Source of the DNA: Chrysoperla carnea
Taxonomy: Eukaryota; Arthropoda; Insecta; Neuroptera; Chrysopidae
Assembly: GCF_905475395.1 (NCBI RefSeq)
Contig: NC_058337.1
Coordinates: 90,762,368-90,826,367, forward strand
Direction of reading: 5' to 3'
Length of the DNA stretch: 64,000 nt
In this document: positions 11,771-22,734 of the stretch, piece by piece
Layout of the letters: the number at the start of each line of letters is the position of its first letter
Numbering within the stretch: position 1 is the first letter of the stretch
Notes under the pieces: generated by a model
Database searches by the model: none
What the model saw: the letters and a program-made list of their open reading frames with translations, nothing else
What the model was told of the DNA's origin: nothing
Position numbers and translations under genes: made by a program

Positions 11771-12149
11771 TTCGGGGGCTAAAAATATTTTCATGTGAAC
11801 TCTATATCCTTTTCATGATGCAAATTGAACCTAAATCTAGTCAATTAGTTAGAGATCTTTCAAGAACTCATTCGAAATTTAGTCATCACCGAAAGTTATT
11901 ATATGTAGTGCTTTCAAACAACTGTAATAATCCAGGTGCCATGGCGTGAAAGTTTGGTACGGTTACCGTCACGGAACATGGACCCGAATGGCATTTTTCT
12001 TGCTACATTTTTGTTCGATATCTTTCTAACTTCAATATCTAAGCACAAAGCAAATTACAAAAAAATAAATTACGAGTCTTAATGAACGAGATTCGAAGGA
12101 GAAGAAATACCATATCAATATAATCGTGGCGTTTTTAATGAAACATCTT
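11771..12149. other. Intergenic DNA upstream of CP3
   Basis: No gene or repeat recognised. Confidence 0.4.
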
Positions 12150-12259
12150 TATTTCATAACAAGTTTTATTTCCAGTTTTTTTAAATCTATACAATGAATA
12201 AATAATAAAGTTGACAAAAAAAAAATAGAAAAAAATGTTTGAATCAGAAAAAATTTTCA

Positions 12260-12267
12260 TATAAAAA
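12260..12267 (+). promoter_or_regulatory. TATA box of CP3
   Basis: TATAAAAA followed by GCGACAAAATTAAAT, a block shared with the CP4 promoter. It lies 99 bases before the ATG. No clean initiator is seen; the matching position in CP4 reads CACAGTC. Confidence 0.55.
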
Positions 12268-12358
12268 GCGACAAAATTAAATCGATAATCATAATCAAAT
12301 TGACCACTCAATTGTACTTTACAGTTTGTGATACACAATCAACAAAACTCAAATCAAA

Positions 12359-12863
12359 ATGAAATTCGTAAGTAACATTTTTTTCAAAAATTTAAAATAC
12401 TGTTAAATTATAATTGTGACATTATTATTCTTGAGAAATGAATTATGAAGGACAAGGACTTGGCCTTGTAATCAAATCTATAGAATGTCAATGTTGTCTG
12501 ATTTTCAAGAAAATTTCTATATACATTAATCAGCTTTTTTTTTTAAATTGTTAACAGGTTATTGTATTAGCCGCCCTCGTTGCCTGCGCTCTTGCCAAAC
12601 CAGTCGAAGACAAAAATGTGGAAGTTGTACGATACGACAATAACAATATTGGAGTTGGTGCATACGATGTAAATGTTGAATTATCTGATGGACAAGTTCG
12701 TTCAGAACATGCTGAAGTAGTAAACCCAGGAACTGACGAACAATTCTTACGTGTTACTGGTCAATTCAAATACTTGGTCGATGGTGTTGAATTTTTAGTC
12801 AAATACTACGCTGATGACACTGGTTTCCACGCTGAAGGTGCTCATTTACCAAAAGAACAATAA
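12359..12863 (+). CDS. CP3: RR-1 cuticle protein, 104 aa
   Basis: Secreted cuticle protein predicted to bind chitin. Exon 1 is 12359-12367 (MKF, context CAAAATG), the phase-0 intron is 12368-12557 (donor GTAAGT, acceptor ACAG) and exon 2 is 12558-12863. Signal peptide is residues 1-16, cut before KPVEDK. The core spans about residues 29-101: YDNNNIGVGAYDVNVELSDG, GQFKYLVDGVEFLVKYYADD and GFHAEGAHLP. Compared with the RR-1 consensus, the central APDG is reduced to VDG, while the AD..GF and GAHLP signatures are intact. The only cysteine is in the signal peptide. Convergent partner CP4 differs at eight residues. A polyadenylation signal lies at 13003-13008. Confidence 0.93.
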
Positions 12864-13015
12864 ATTAGACCAATTGCCATTCCCAACTGATATTAGACTT
12901 TAATTTATGATATGTTGTGTTTTATGTTATGACGCGAAGGAAGAGTGTTATTGAAGTTTTGTACATTTTAATTTTATAAAATGAAAAATGAAAAAACAAG
13001 CAAATAAATTATTAT

Positions 13016-13433
13016 AAAACTAAGCTTTTGTGTTTTGTTTTTTGCATTTCAGGAATTAATTAACCTACAGTTTTTAAAACTGATTTATTTACAATCTGAT
13101 TAGGATTTGAGGTGATTTCCTGTTCACGCAACTTGATAATATTTCAATTTTTATGTTACTGAAAATATTTATAATATTTATACAGTATACTTTTAATGTA
13201 TGCTTTTATGTGTTTAAAATTTTTAAGCAACTTCAAACAAAAAAGGAGGAGGTTCTCAATTCGCCCGTTTTTTTTTTTAAAATTTGTTACCTCAGAACTT
13301 TCGACTGAACCGATTTTCATGATTTTCTTTTTTTATTTGAAACCTGGTGCTTCCCGTGTGGTTCCATTTGAATTTGGTTGAGTTCTGACCATGGCATCCA
13401 TGAGAAAACCATACAAGTGTTAAATTTGAAATA
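13016..13433. other. Intergenic DNA, nothing recognised
   Basis: The stretch holds TTTTTTTTAAAATTTGTTACC followed by ACCGATTTTCATGATTTTC, which looks like the tail of a decayed repeat. The short frame at 13196-13381 is not supported as a gene. Confidence 0.4.
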
Positions 13434-13688
13434 AAAGTAAAATGAAATAAAAAATATTAAACTCCGTAAAAATCAATCAAATTATTACGAAAAAATAATG
13501 TATCTAGTTACAATTATTGTTATTTTTGGAGTCGGTGTCAGCCAAGTCAATGTAACAAACTGTTCTGTCACAGTTGTTTCCGTGGTTGACACCGACTCCA
13601 AAAATAGCAATAATTGTAACTACATTATGTTATCGTAATAATTTGATTGACTTTTAAGTAATCTAATATTTTTAATTTCATTTTACAT
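13434..13688. mobile_element. Foldback element with arms of about 108 bp (MITE-like)
   Basis: Bases 13435-13543 pair with the reverse complement of 13583-13688. The inner ends are the best conserved, with ATTTTTGGAGTCGGTGTCA on the left and its complement on the right; the outer ends read AAGTAAAATGAAAT and ATTTCATTTTACAT. The loop is about 40 bases. It has no coding capacity. It lies inside the spacer of palindrome 2. Confidence 0.8.
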
Positions 13689-14737
13689 AGGAGAACTTTG
13701 AAAAAATATGTTGATTATTGTTGGTTATTCAAAAGAATACGCAATTATTTTTTTACTTTTTAGTGCGTATTAATTTGTTTTGGAATAGTTTTTTTTAAGT
13801 CGGTTTTGCTTTTATATTAAAGTTTTTTTTTTTTTTAACTGTTTGAAATTCAAATGATCTTTGTCTTTATCATTTTAAATGCTCGAAAATATTAGTATTG
13901 TTCTTCTGTTTAATTACTCATTCGCACAAGGGGGAATCTTTATTCGAGAATTATCCATTTGGTGATCGTGACACTGACTTTTTCTCGAACCAGTGACTCT
14001 GCTTGTCTGATTTTGGTATAAAGGGGAAGAGTTGAAAATACGAAATTTTTGGCCTAAGAATTTCGTAAATTCAACAAAATTTTTGTCATAAGCAACAGTA
14101 ATAAGGATCTGTTTTTTAAGCTCCCTTCTCTCTGTGTACCCCGTGTGTACAGCACTGTGCGAGACACTCGGTAAGTATTATGTATTCTTTGGTAAAATAA
14201 AATAAAAGATTGTTTTGGCAAGAATTTAATTTTTGCGAATGTAATAAATCAGTTTAAAGTTTTTGACCGATGAAAAATTTAAACAGTAACATATGGCCAA
14301 AATTTTTTAAGGACAAGAACTAAAATTTCGACCATTTTAATTTTCTTTTTTGAAAAAGGCGTTTTTCTATTTTAATATTTTTCGCTTAGCGAACATCAGT
14401 TTAACATAGATGTTTTTATCTGGCTGCATCTTATTTTTCTTTAAAGCCGATCGTGACACACATTTTCTGCTTGGTGAAAAAAAAAAAAAAATTCTACCAC
14501 CAGTTTAATATTCATTTACCGCTTTTTTTATGTACCGACATTATCGACAAATTATTTTATGTGTAAAAATACGTAATTTACAAGTATGTGGATATCCAAA
14601 AATCATTGAATTTAGAACTTTTTCTCCAGAAAATTCCATTCGAATACATTCATTTCACAACGCTCTTTTTTAAAAAAAAATTTAATTTTGATAAATTCTT
14701 AAAAGTTTTTGGTTTAATTTTATTATCTGTTTTAATA
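13689..14737. other. Intergenic DNA with a possible orphan promoter and non-coding exon
   Basis: TATAAAGGGG occurs at 14017-14026, and a strong splice donor CTCG|GTAAGTATT lies at 14171. A pyrimidine-rich acceptor-like stretch ends in ACAG at 14152. This may be a leader exon of an unknown transcript, or chance. No coding frame follows within reach. The rest is AT-rich with no recognised content. Confidence 0.3.
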
Positions 14738-14971
14738 ACCGGCTCAGTGACCAAGCGAGTAATGCACAATTGCCTTTAATCGTTTTACTACAGATTGGGA
14801 GGTTGAGGATTCGATTCCAGACAGCGACAGTCTGATCAATTATAATTAATGAAGCAGTAATTTGATCACACAGTTGTCGCATTGATAAGAATGAAGTAAC
14901 CGACTCCATCCACATCATAAATTTAATTGTATATATGGATGCAGTTTAAAATAAATAAATATTTGAAAAGT
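14738..14971 (+). mobile_element. tRNA-derived SINE, second family
   Basis: The head carries a box A-like GGCTCAGTGACCAAGCGAG at 14741 and a box B GGATTCGATTCC at 14807-14818. The body runs through GACTCCATCCACATCATAAA to an A-rich tail TAAAATAAATAAATATTTG. The head is too degenerate and lacks the pairing of a working tRNA. Its body is not shared with the SINE at 9449-9730. Confidence 0.6.
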
Positions 14972-15037
14972 TATGTGCGTGGCTTCTGTTATAGATGTAT
15001 GTCTGAAGACGAATATTAAAACCCATCATTATTATTA

Positions 15038-15290
15038 TTAATAACTTTCCACTAAAGGAAGTTATTAATGTAATCGGTCCGATTTTTGAAATCGAGATTT
15101 TTAAAATATCTTTACGTTTCATGGTTAGGACAAGGCATTAACACTTATTTGGAGAATAAGGTGTGTGTGTGTGTGTGTGTACGTATGTACGTCCGTAGAC
15201 ATTTTGTTAGTCGTTAATATTGCGCGAACAAAAAAGGATATAGACTTCATGGAAGTGCCGATGATTATCCGTTTTAGTTGCTTTTTTTTA
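15038..15290 (+). repeat. Dispersed repeat family I, copy 1, with a GT microsatellite
   Basis: Shares with 17098-17500 the order ATTAACTTTCCA..., GGAAGTTATT, GTAAT(C/T)GGTCC, TATCTTTACGT, ATGGTTAGGACAAGG and a GTGTGT-rich stretch (15162-15180), then ACGTCC(G/A)TAGACATTT. It is non-coding. The second copy is longer and adds two copies of a CGATCGAGTCGTTTCGAG module. Confidence 0.65.
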
Positions 15291-15620
15291 AGTGCATGCA
15301 CAAATTCATCCAGTCTACATACATCTGGAGACATTTTTGATATATAACAACTGTTTATTTTTTCCACTTTTTGCCAAAAAATTGATTCAAGAAAAGGATC
15401 TTCAATTTTCTTTTACTTTATGCCTGAAATGCAGAAAAAAAAATACACAAACATTTAGTTTTCAAAGAATTTATTTATTTATTTTTTTTTAATTTTCATT
15501 TTATAAAATTAAAATGTACAAAATTTCAATAATACTCTTTCTTCTCATCATAACATAAAACACAACATAACATCATAAATTAAAAGTCTAAAATCAGTTG
15601 GGAAAGGCAATTGGTCTAAT

Positions 15621-16306
15621 TTATTGTTCTTTTGGTAAATGAGCACCTTCAGCGTGGAAACCAGTGTCATCAGCGTAGTATTTGACTAAGTATTCAACAC
15701 CATCGAAGAAGTATTTGAATTGACCAGTAACACGTAAGAATTGTTCGTCAGTACCAGCATTAACTACTTCAGCGTGTTCTGAGCGAGCTTGTCCATCAGA
15801 TAATTCAACATTCACATCGTATCCACCAACTCCAATATTGTCATTGTCGTATCGTACAACTTCCACATTTTTGTCTTCGACTGGTTTGGCAAGAGCGCAA
15901 GCAACGAGGGCAACTAATACAATAACCTGTTAACAATTTAAAAAAGATTGATTAATAAATGGAAATTTAAGAAAAAATGCTGATTAAAATATAAAGAAAT
16001 ATTCTCGAAGATCAGACAACATTGACATTCTATAGATGTGATTACAAGGCCAAGTCCTTGCCCTTGGCCAAGTCCTTGCATAAACAAAATAATTGTTTAA
16101 GTAGTTATTTGAGAGTATTTTTATAACTTAATGCATATTCACTTAAGTAAAGTATGACATCATTAACGATAGGCACACTCCGGCAAAAATATATACAAAT
16201 CATAGAAGTAGAATACGCATCTAAGTATAGCAATATAAGAGAATGAAGAATAATTACAAATGCGCGTTAGAAATATTATATAAAATTTGTTACTTACGAA
16301 TTTCAT
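15621..16306 (-). CDS. CP4: RR-1 cuticle protein, 104 aa
   Basis: Secreted chitin-binding cuticle protein, convergent homologue of CP3. Exon 1 is 16298-16306 (MKF), the phase-0 intron is 15927-16297 (371 bases, donor GTAAGT, acceptor ACAG) and exon 2 is 15621-15926. Signal peptide is residues 1-16, cut before KPVEDK. Core: YDNDNIGVGGYDVNVELSDG, GQFKYFFDGVEYLVKYYADD and GFHAEGAHLPKEQ at the end. Differences from CP3 are A8V, N32D, A38G, V50A, P60A, L76F, V77F and F82Y; three of them increase aromatic content in the core. The intron contains a short duplication of GGCCAAGTCCTTGC. A probable polyadenylation signal lies near 15472-15480. Confidence 0.93.
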
Positions 16307-16371
16307 TTTGAAAAGTGTGTTGTGAATTGTTTTACAAAATTTGTAAAGTAGTATTTGATAGACAAATTGAC

Positions 16372-16406
16372 TGTGATTATCGATTTTAATTTTGTCGCTT
16401 TATATA
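16372..16406 (-). promoter_or_regulatory. Core promoter of CP4 (TATA box and initiator)
   Basis: TATATAAA at 16399-16406 on the minus strand with initiator ACAGT at 16370-16374, giving a likely start of transcription at 16372. No G-rich motif is seen upstream, unlike CP1, CP2 and CP5-CP9. Confidence 0.6.
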
Positions 16407-16784
16407 TGAAAATTTTTTCTTATACAAACATATCTGTCTTTTTTTTTCATTGTAGACTTAAATAACTGGTAACAAAACTTGTTATGAAATTTGGTACCTA
16501 TCTTAGTAAGTATAATTTTTTTTTTCTAATGTCTGTCTAATTATTCATCTCCTCTTCAACGAAATTAGCAATTAATATTCACAAAAGACCTTGAATATTT
16601 GATTGTCATACTCATCGTCACTAATTTTATTAATTATTTTTTGATATTAAATGCCATAGACCTCTAAAACACTTCGACACATTGAATCGATGGATATATC
16701 TCAAAAACGTATTTTTGGAACAATTTGAAATCGAAAGTGCCGTTTCCCATGATATCACAATACATTCTCTCTTCTAGTAATTGC

Positions 16785-16870
16785 AGACGTAGCTCTCTGA
16801 AGACTAAGATGCAGCTGCAGCCATAATATTTTGAATTAGCTCGTTTCTGGTGTGTTATAACTGCAGCGGC
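16785..16870 (+). repeat. Dispersed repeat fragment, also present at 39832-39930
   Basis: Shares AGACGTAGCTCTCTGAAGA, GCAGCTGCAGCCATAATATT and TTGAATTAGCTC with 39832-39930, in the same order. Non-coding; class unknown. Confidence 0.65.
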
Positions 16871-16928
16871 ATTTTAATGACAGGATACTTAAAGGACTAA
16901 AATAAATAATTTAAAAAATCTAAAACCT

Positions 16929-17042
16929 GTCCAGTAGTTTACATAGCGGCTTTAACAGTCGGGACAAATGAAAATCTAGACCGCCTCAAATCTTTCCAAT
17001 AAAGGGCCCCGACTGTTAAAGTCGCTTTGAAAACTACTGGAC
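16929..17042. mobile_element. Small foldback element with 35 bp arms
   Basis: GTCCAGTAGTTTACATAGC at 16929 and onward to CAGTCGGG pairs with CCCGACTGTTAAAGTCGC through CTACTGGAC at 17008-17042, with a 44-base loop. Outside the arms, AATCTAAAACCT and a complementary AGATT suggest slightly longer decayed arms. Non-coding. Confidence 0.7.
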
Positions 17043-17097
17043 TTGTTCCTTTCTTTTCAGATTTTATTTAACGCAGACGGATGTTTTATTTTTTTAA

Positions 17098-17530
17098 ATT
17101 ATTAACTTTCCATTATAGGAAGTTATTGTAATTGGTCCAATTTTGGAAATCGAAATTTTCAACATATCTTTACGTATCTTATACTTATGGTTAGGACAAG
17201 GTATTAACACTAATTTTAAGAAGAAGTGTGTGTATGTGTGTACTTACGTCCATAGACATTTATAACGGTAATATGATCCAAAAAAATTTCATAACATTCG
17301 ATCGAGTCGTTTCGAGTCGGGCGAGATTTTTTTAAAAAATTTTTCCTGACCGATATCGAGCGATCAACAAATGTTATATACTTCGTTGAAGTACCGATCG
17401 AAACGTTTTAACGGAAAAATGATTCGCAAGGAATTTCATAATATTCGATCGAGTCGTTTCGAGCCAGTCGAGTTTTTTTTAAATTTTTTTAACTTTTATT
17501 ATGCTGGGAAGTGTGGGCTTAGCTCTAGTA
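17098..17530 (+). repeat. Dispersed repeat family I, copy 2
   Basis: Longer relative of 15038-15290. After the shared part it carries two direct copies of a module TTTCATAA(C/T)ATTCGATCGA-GTCGTTTCGAG (17288 and 17429), separated by GTTATATACTTCGTTGAAGT. It ends near TTTATTATGCTGGGAA, a phrase found again at 34061. Confidence 0.6.
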
Positions 17531-19894
17531 TGCTATAGTACTTATTCTGTGCGGTGCCCTGTGATTTACAAAACAGTAAACCCCATAATAAATTTTCTGA
17601 GCTTTGCTTACAGTAACGATATCGCTGAGAACAAACTAAAATCTTAAACGAGAAGGTAATTTAAATATTATATAATGGATAATCATCTACATTTTATTCA
17701 TTGGCTTATTGGGTTAGTAACATAGCAGTTAAAGGTTAAACATGTGAATAATCAATAGATTTTGCATAAATAATTTATGTAGTTCAATAAACTATTAAAT
17801 TTATTTGATTTACCTTCATATAGGTAAGTACGTAGACTACTTAATTGGAAGTACTCTGATATAAAACCGCCTATCATGCAGCTTTTATCAATTGTTAGAA
17901 TCGATGCAAGAACATTTTTACCTACTACAGTAGTTGTTAGTTCTAAGTGGACTTCATGAATTAACCGTTTAACGAAACTGATAAATGGTGCTCTTTTTTG
18001 CTCTAAATCTAGCAATAGTTGTCAAATGAGAAATCCGTTAAAAATAGAGCAAAACCTCAAATCTCAAGAGAGTTTACTTGCAAGTTTATTCATTTAAAAT
18101 ACTAATTTTTGTTCGAAACATTTTTTCGAGTTCCTGACGGGTAGAATACAAACACGAAATGGTGTGCAAATTTGATTCATGGAGCCTCGAATTGAACCGT
18201 TTATAAATATTTGATCTCCGTACCAAAATGCCTTTTTTGACTCGTTTTATTTCCTCTTTTTGTCAAGACTTCCTCAAGCTTTCGTTGAGTACATTACTTA
18301 TTTTAGTTTAGAATCTAAAAAAGATAATATAAAATAGTTTCCTACTTTTTCGAGTCGATAATTCTTTGATCGAACTGATCGTCCAAATTTCTTTTTATCC
18401 ATTTGATCTTGTATAACGTTACTGAAAATAAGTGAAGTGACTTTTCTGAGCGAAGATTGTTAACCAACTGATCCGCAAACTAAATGTAAAAATGCAAAAC
18501 GAATGATTTTTGAAAACTTGAGTCCGTACGGAATTGTTTCCAGAAAAACTTTTTCCTTATTCAAATAGAAAGTCTAAGCAAAAGAGATAACAGATTAATC
18601 CAAAAAAGCATTTGAGTATGAAGATCACGTTTTCAAAGACGCCTCTAAAGCTATACATGAATCAGAAACTTTGCATGCCGTTTCGCGCGCAATCCATTCC
18701 TTAAAAAAAATGTTTCGGACAAAAATTATTAAAATTTCGTTAAGAAGTATTGTTGCAATTTAAAATTGTGCTCTATCTCTAACATTTTTCAGATAATTTA
18801 CCATAATTCAAAAACTGTTAGATTGTGTACAGAAATGTTGTCAGAGATGAAGATGAACTGTTAAGACTGAATCGATTTGGTGCTTATTAAAATACTTTCG
18901 AATGATGAATTTTTTACTAAAAAATTTTTTAATGTAAAGGCCAAGATTTTTCTCCAATGTAATCTCTCTTTATTATTCATTTTGTGCAACAAAGTAAAGC
19001 TAAAAAATTTATGACTTGAGTGTATATTCTCCTAGTCATGTATGTATCTCTTTAAAAGAAATATAAGTGACAAAATATTAAAGATGAAAGTTACATGATG
19101 CACTATAAACCATAATTAAATGCAAATTCAATATGAATTTTATTTTAATTCATTTAATTTATGCTTACAGATTTTTTGGTTGAACTATTAATAGTTGAAA
19201 TTTTCTATCAACGGGTGTTAGAAATGAAAATCAATATAATTTGCATTAAAATTAATTTGAAAAAATAATGTATCACGAGGTACACATCAACTAAAAGTTG
19301 TAGCAAATATTGTGTAAGAACTTTTACCTCAGAATGGGGTAGTTTTTATCCTTATATTTAAAAAAACAGAATAGAAAGTATAATTAAAATCCGATTACGT
19401 AAGAGATGCGTTCAATATACTTATAAAAAGTTTTACAAGTCTATTGGACTATATTGTTTATTCTCTATACATGTAATGTGTGCCTGTTTGTATGAATACA
19501 CGTTCTGCGTACGTTAAAACGTAATTCGTTCGCTGTTCTTACGTATGAACGTAGTTCATACTTAAATATGAACTTGGTCATAATCAGTGAAAACGTCGTC
19601 AACGTATCGATGCTAAATATTTGGGAAATCATTTTTACCTATATTTTTCCTATAATTTAAAAATGACTAATGAATAACTTAGCAGGAAAAGGATAGTGGA
19701 TTAACCAAAGAGGTACCTTGAGTATCTTTTTTATAACATACCTACTCATTAATATTTACCAAATTTTGGAATTTGCATTTTGTGATTAATAAACGATCTA
19801 TTATTTTCCTTCACGCATATTTGATCTATATTATAAAAAAACTAATATAATCACTGATAAAAAAAATTAAAAAATTCTGAATTTCACCTCAAAA
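17531..19894. other. Intergenic DNA, nothing recognised
   Basis: No gene, promoter or shared repeat identified. The short frame at 17752-18015 on the minus strand has no domain and is not supported. Confidence 0.45.
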
Positions 19895-20565
19895 ATTGTC
19901 TCTCTGTGGCTGTAACCACAGGGGTGGTTTTAATGTTGTTGCAACCACATTAAGGTTGCTTTTTGATCTTGAATTTTGAAAAGCGGACCCGAAAATTACC
20001 AAGATACGTCATTGTGACTTCTAGGGGTGTTCTTAATGGGGTTGCAACCATTTTCAGTTACTTTTTATCCTCAAATACGTGATCGGCAACCCCAAAAACC
20101 CCCTAAAAGGCGATGTTCGCGGAGAAATTAAAAATTTTTTTTCTGTACTTTCTAGGGGTGGTTTTAATGGGGATGGAATGACATTCAGTTACTTTTTGAC
20201 TTCAAATTTATGATCACCGACTCCGAAAACCTCAGAGAGAAAATTTCTGAAGTGAAATTCAGAATTTTCTAAATTTTTTTATCATTGACACTTCTAGGAG
20301 TAATTTTAATGGGGTTGCAACCATTCTCAGTTGCTTTTTGACTTTCGATTCGTAAACAGCGAACCTAAAAGCTCTTTAAAAGACGATTTTTGAGGTAAAA
20401 TTTGGAATTTAATAAATTTTTTACCTGTCACTTCCAGAGGTTGTTTTAATGGGGTTGCAACCATATTCAGTTGCTTTTTAACCTTTAATTCATGATCAGT
20501 GACCTCGAAAACCTTCGGGGACCATTTTCGAGGTGAAATTTCGATTTGTTCACTGTTACTATTTG
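19895..20565 (+). repeat. Degenerate tandem array, five units of about 103-142 bp
   Basis: Units are marked by CTTCTAGGGGTGGTTTTAAT, GGGGTTGCAACCA and TTCAGTTGCTTTTTGAC. Anchors lie at 19921, 20024, 20155, 20297 and 20437, giving spacings of 103, 131, 142 and 140. Units have diverged from each other. Each also holds a GATCA..GACTCCGAAAACC phrase. The open frames read here are by-products of the repeat. Confidence 0.8.
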
Positions 20566-22533
20566 GAGTGCTTTTGCGATGGGAAAATACTCTTATTTTC
20601 GCAGTTTTCTTTGTAATGCCGAGGTTAATGCGGCTGAATGTTCTTGAAGGTCTAAGAAACACGTACACAAAATTTTTGAAATCGGAGCTGTTCCACTATT
20701 TTTACACATTTTCCGGCTTATTAAATGTACTATTTATGAGAATTGCCTCAATGGGCCTTAAATTGGCGTATGTTGCAAAAATTTAAAATATTGCTTAACA
20801 ATAACAAAACATCCTTACATAATAGCCATTTTTCAGCATAATTACTCCAAATATTTTATTTATTTTTAAATGGAATTATCTAAAAGATAAATATAAACTC
20901 AAATTAACCAGTTGACATTCAAATCCAAACTCGTGAAAATAATTAAACCAATTCACTTTTTCCATCCAAAATTAATTATTTATATGTTACAAAAGCGTGT
21001 TTTTTTATCATTATTTATTTCCAACTTTATAGTTCAGCTAGCTACAAGTTTTTCACACTTTTTCAAACTATTACTTATTAATATAATGGCATGTTATCTG
21101 CGCTTCCACCAGAATAAAAGATTTTTTAGTTAATCGTTAATCTAGAAGATCCTGATCAGGAGAGTCGAACAAATTTATTAAATTATTGTATTATCATCGG
21201 TACTTGATAAGTGTGCGAGTTTTTTTGGTTTCTTATTATTTTTCTTTTTGTGAGATGTCGGTAATAAAAATTAAGCTTACAAACCGGCTTTTCAAGTAAT
21301 TTTTAAAATTATTATAACTGCACTCATTCACTGCGTTCTCATACATAGAAGTTTGTTATCTACTTTTCATGTTAATATACTTCAAAATATCTCGAAGAGT
21401 TGTCTGGTTACTGACAAAATATCTAAAATCCCAAGTAGTTAATCCAAATATCTAAAATCCAAAGTACTGAATCCAATTCTACAATTCAAAACATTATTTG
21501 AAGAAATTGGTAGTATTTTTGCATTGCTTTTTCTGTTATTGTTTTAAGAGTTGTTTAACCCCTTTTTTCCGTATAGTTTGTGTCAAAATACAGATTCCAA
21601 GAAATGACAAGCTTAACACAACGGAATCAAAGTTGGCCAGCCAGATAGTTTCATTATTTCAGTTTTTGACTAAGATTCAGCTATCGGTCTTATTAACTGA
21701 GCCATGCATTGCTACTCCCCGCTCAAGTCTTTGTCAAAGTTAATGAAACAAGTTTTGATTTTCTAACCCTAGCTTTTGGCTTGGTCAATGCTAATTAAAT
21801 GAGATCTGATTTACCACCTCTTGACTTGTTGAAACTTTTTGACGGGCAGAAATATGATATGTAGAAAACACGTAAAGAAATGTGACATGTAGATGTATGT
21901 TTTTCAGTTAAGAAATATGACTTAACATTACTTGCCTGCAAACTCTCTCATTGTCGCTACCATTTCGTTACATTAAATCATTCAAAGAGTCCAAATCAAT
22001 ACCGACTCTTAATAAGTAATATATCATTCAAAACAAAGGAATAGTTTCAGAACCGCTATTGGATTAAAAACTGTATATTCATTTCACAGTCTTCAAATAA
22101 CTCAAGTATTCATGTGATTATGATTTTACATCGGGATGCATATATCAGGGTATAAATATGTCTCAACAATACATGATATTTGGTGCACTTGTATTATGAA
22201 CTAGAAATCGATGCCTTTTGGTTTTTAAGAACTTTTTTAACAATATTTGTTAACCTAAAGAGCTCTTGTATTTCCGAACTTCTAGTATTAGGTAATACAC
22301 ATTTGAATCACATTTATCAATGAAGCTACAAAACTTTACCACAATTTCCGCTATGACTTACACATTCACAATTCAATTGCTTTACTTACAGATCAATTTT
22401 TTTCTTTGTAAGTCAGAAATTGAGGTTGTGAAAGGACAAAGTAACTTACAAAAAAAGTTACTATAAAAAAATTCCTGAAATTAACTCAAAATAAAACTTA
22501 ATAAACAATTATTATGAAAAATAACAAAATAAA
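20566..22533. other. Intergenic DNA with a small two-unit tandem repeat
   Basis: At 21417-21476 a unit of about 33 bases (ATATCTAAAATCC, AAGTA, AATCCAA) occurs twice. Short open frames at 20912-21133 and 21498-21743 are not supported as genes. Confidence 0.45.
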
Positions 22534-22734
22534 TTTATTGCATAAACATTTGTACAATACTTAAAAAAAAAAATTAAAATTTGCAAACAAATTTACAAAT
22601 AATTACACAGAATAAAAGGAGAGAATTTTATGGTACATTGGAGAAAATACATAAACCAAAAATATTTGTCTTCATATTAAAGTCGTGCTAGGCTATTTGG
22701 CGGGGGTTGATACATATAATCAATTAAAATTAAC

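Larger units (their letters stand above)
12150..13015. repeat. Left arm of palindrome 2, carrying CP3
   Basis: Inverted homologue of 15468-16490. The match begins in the promoter flank (TTTCATAACAAGTTTT near 12153) and continues through TATA box, both exons and most of the intron. It then runs through the 3' region (TTTTGTACATTTTAATTTTA near 12956) to the polyadenylation signal. Divergence is clearly higher than in palindrome 1. Confidence 0.85.
15468..16490. repeat. Right arm of palindrome 2, carrying CP4
   Basis: Inverted homologue of 12150-13015. It is longer mainly because the CP4 intron is 181 bases longer than the CP3 intron. Promoter, exons and 3' region correspond. Confidence 0.85.

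Noticed and set aside
20327-20786. Overlapping open frames on both strands at the end of the tandem array
   Set aside because: They follow the repeat units and have no domain, so they are by-products of the repeat.
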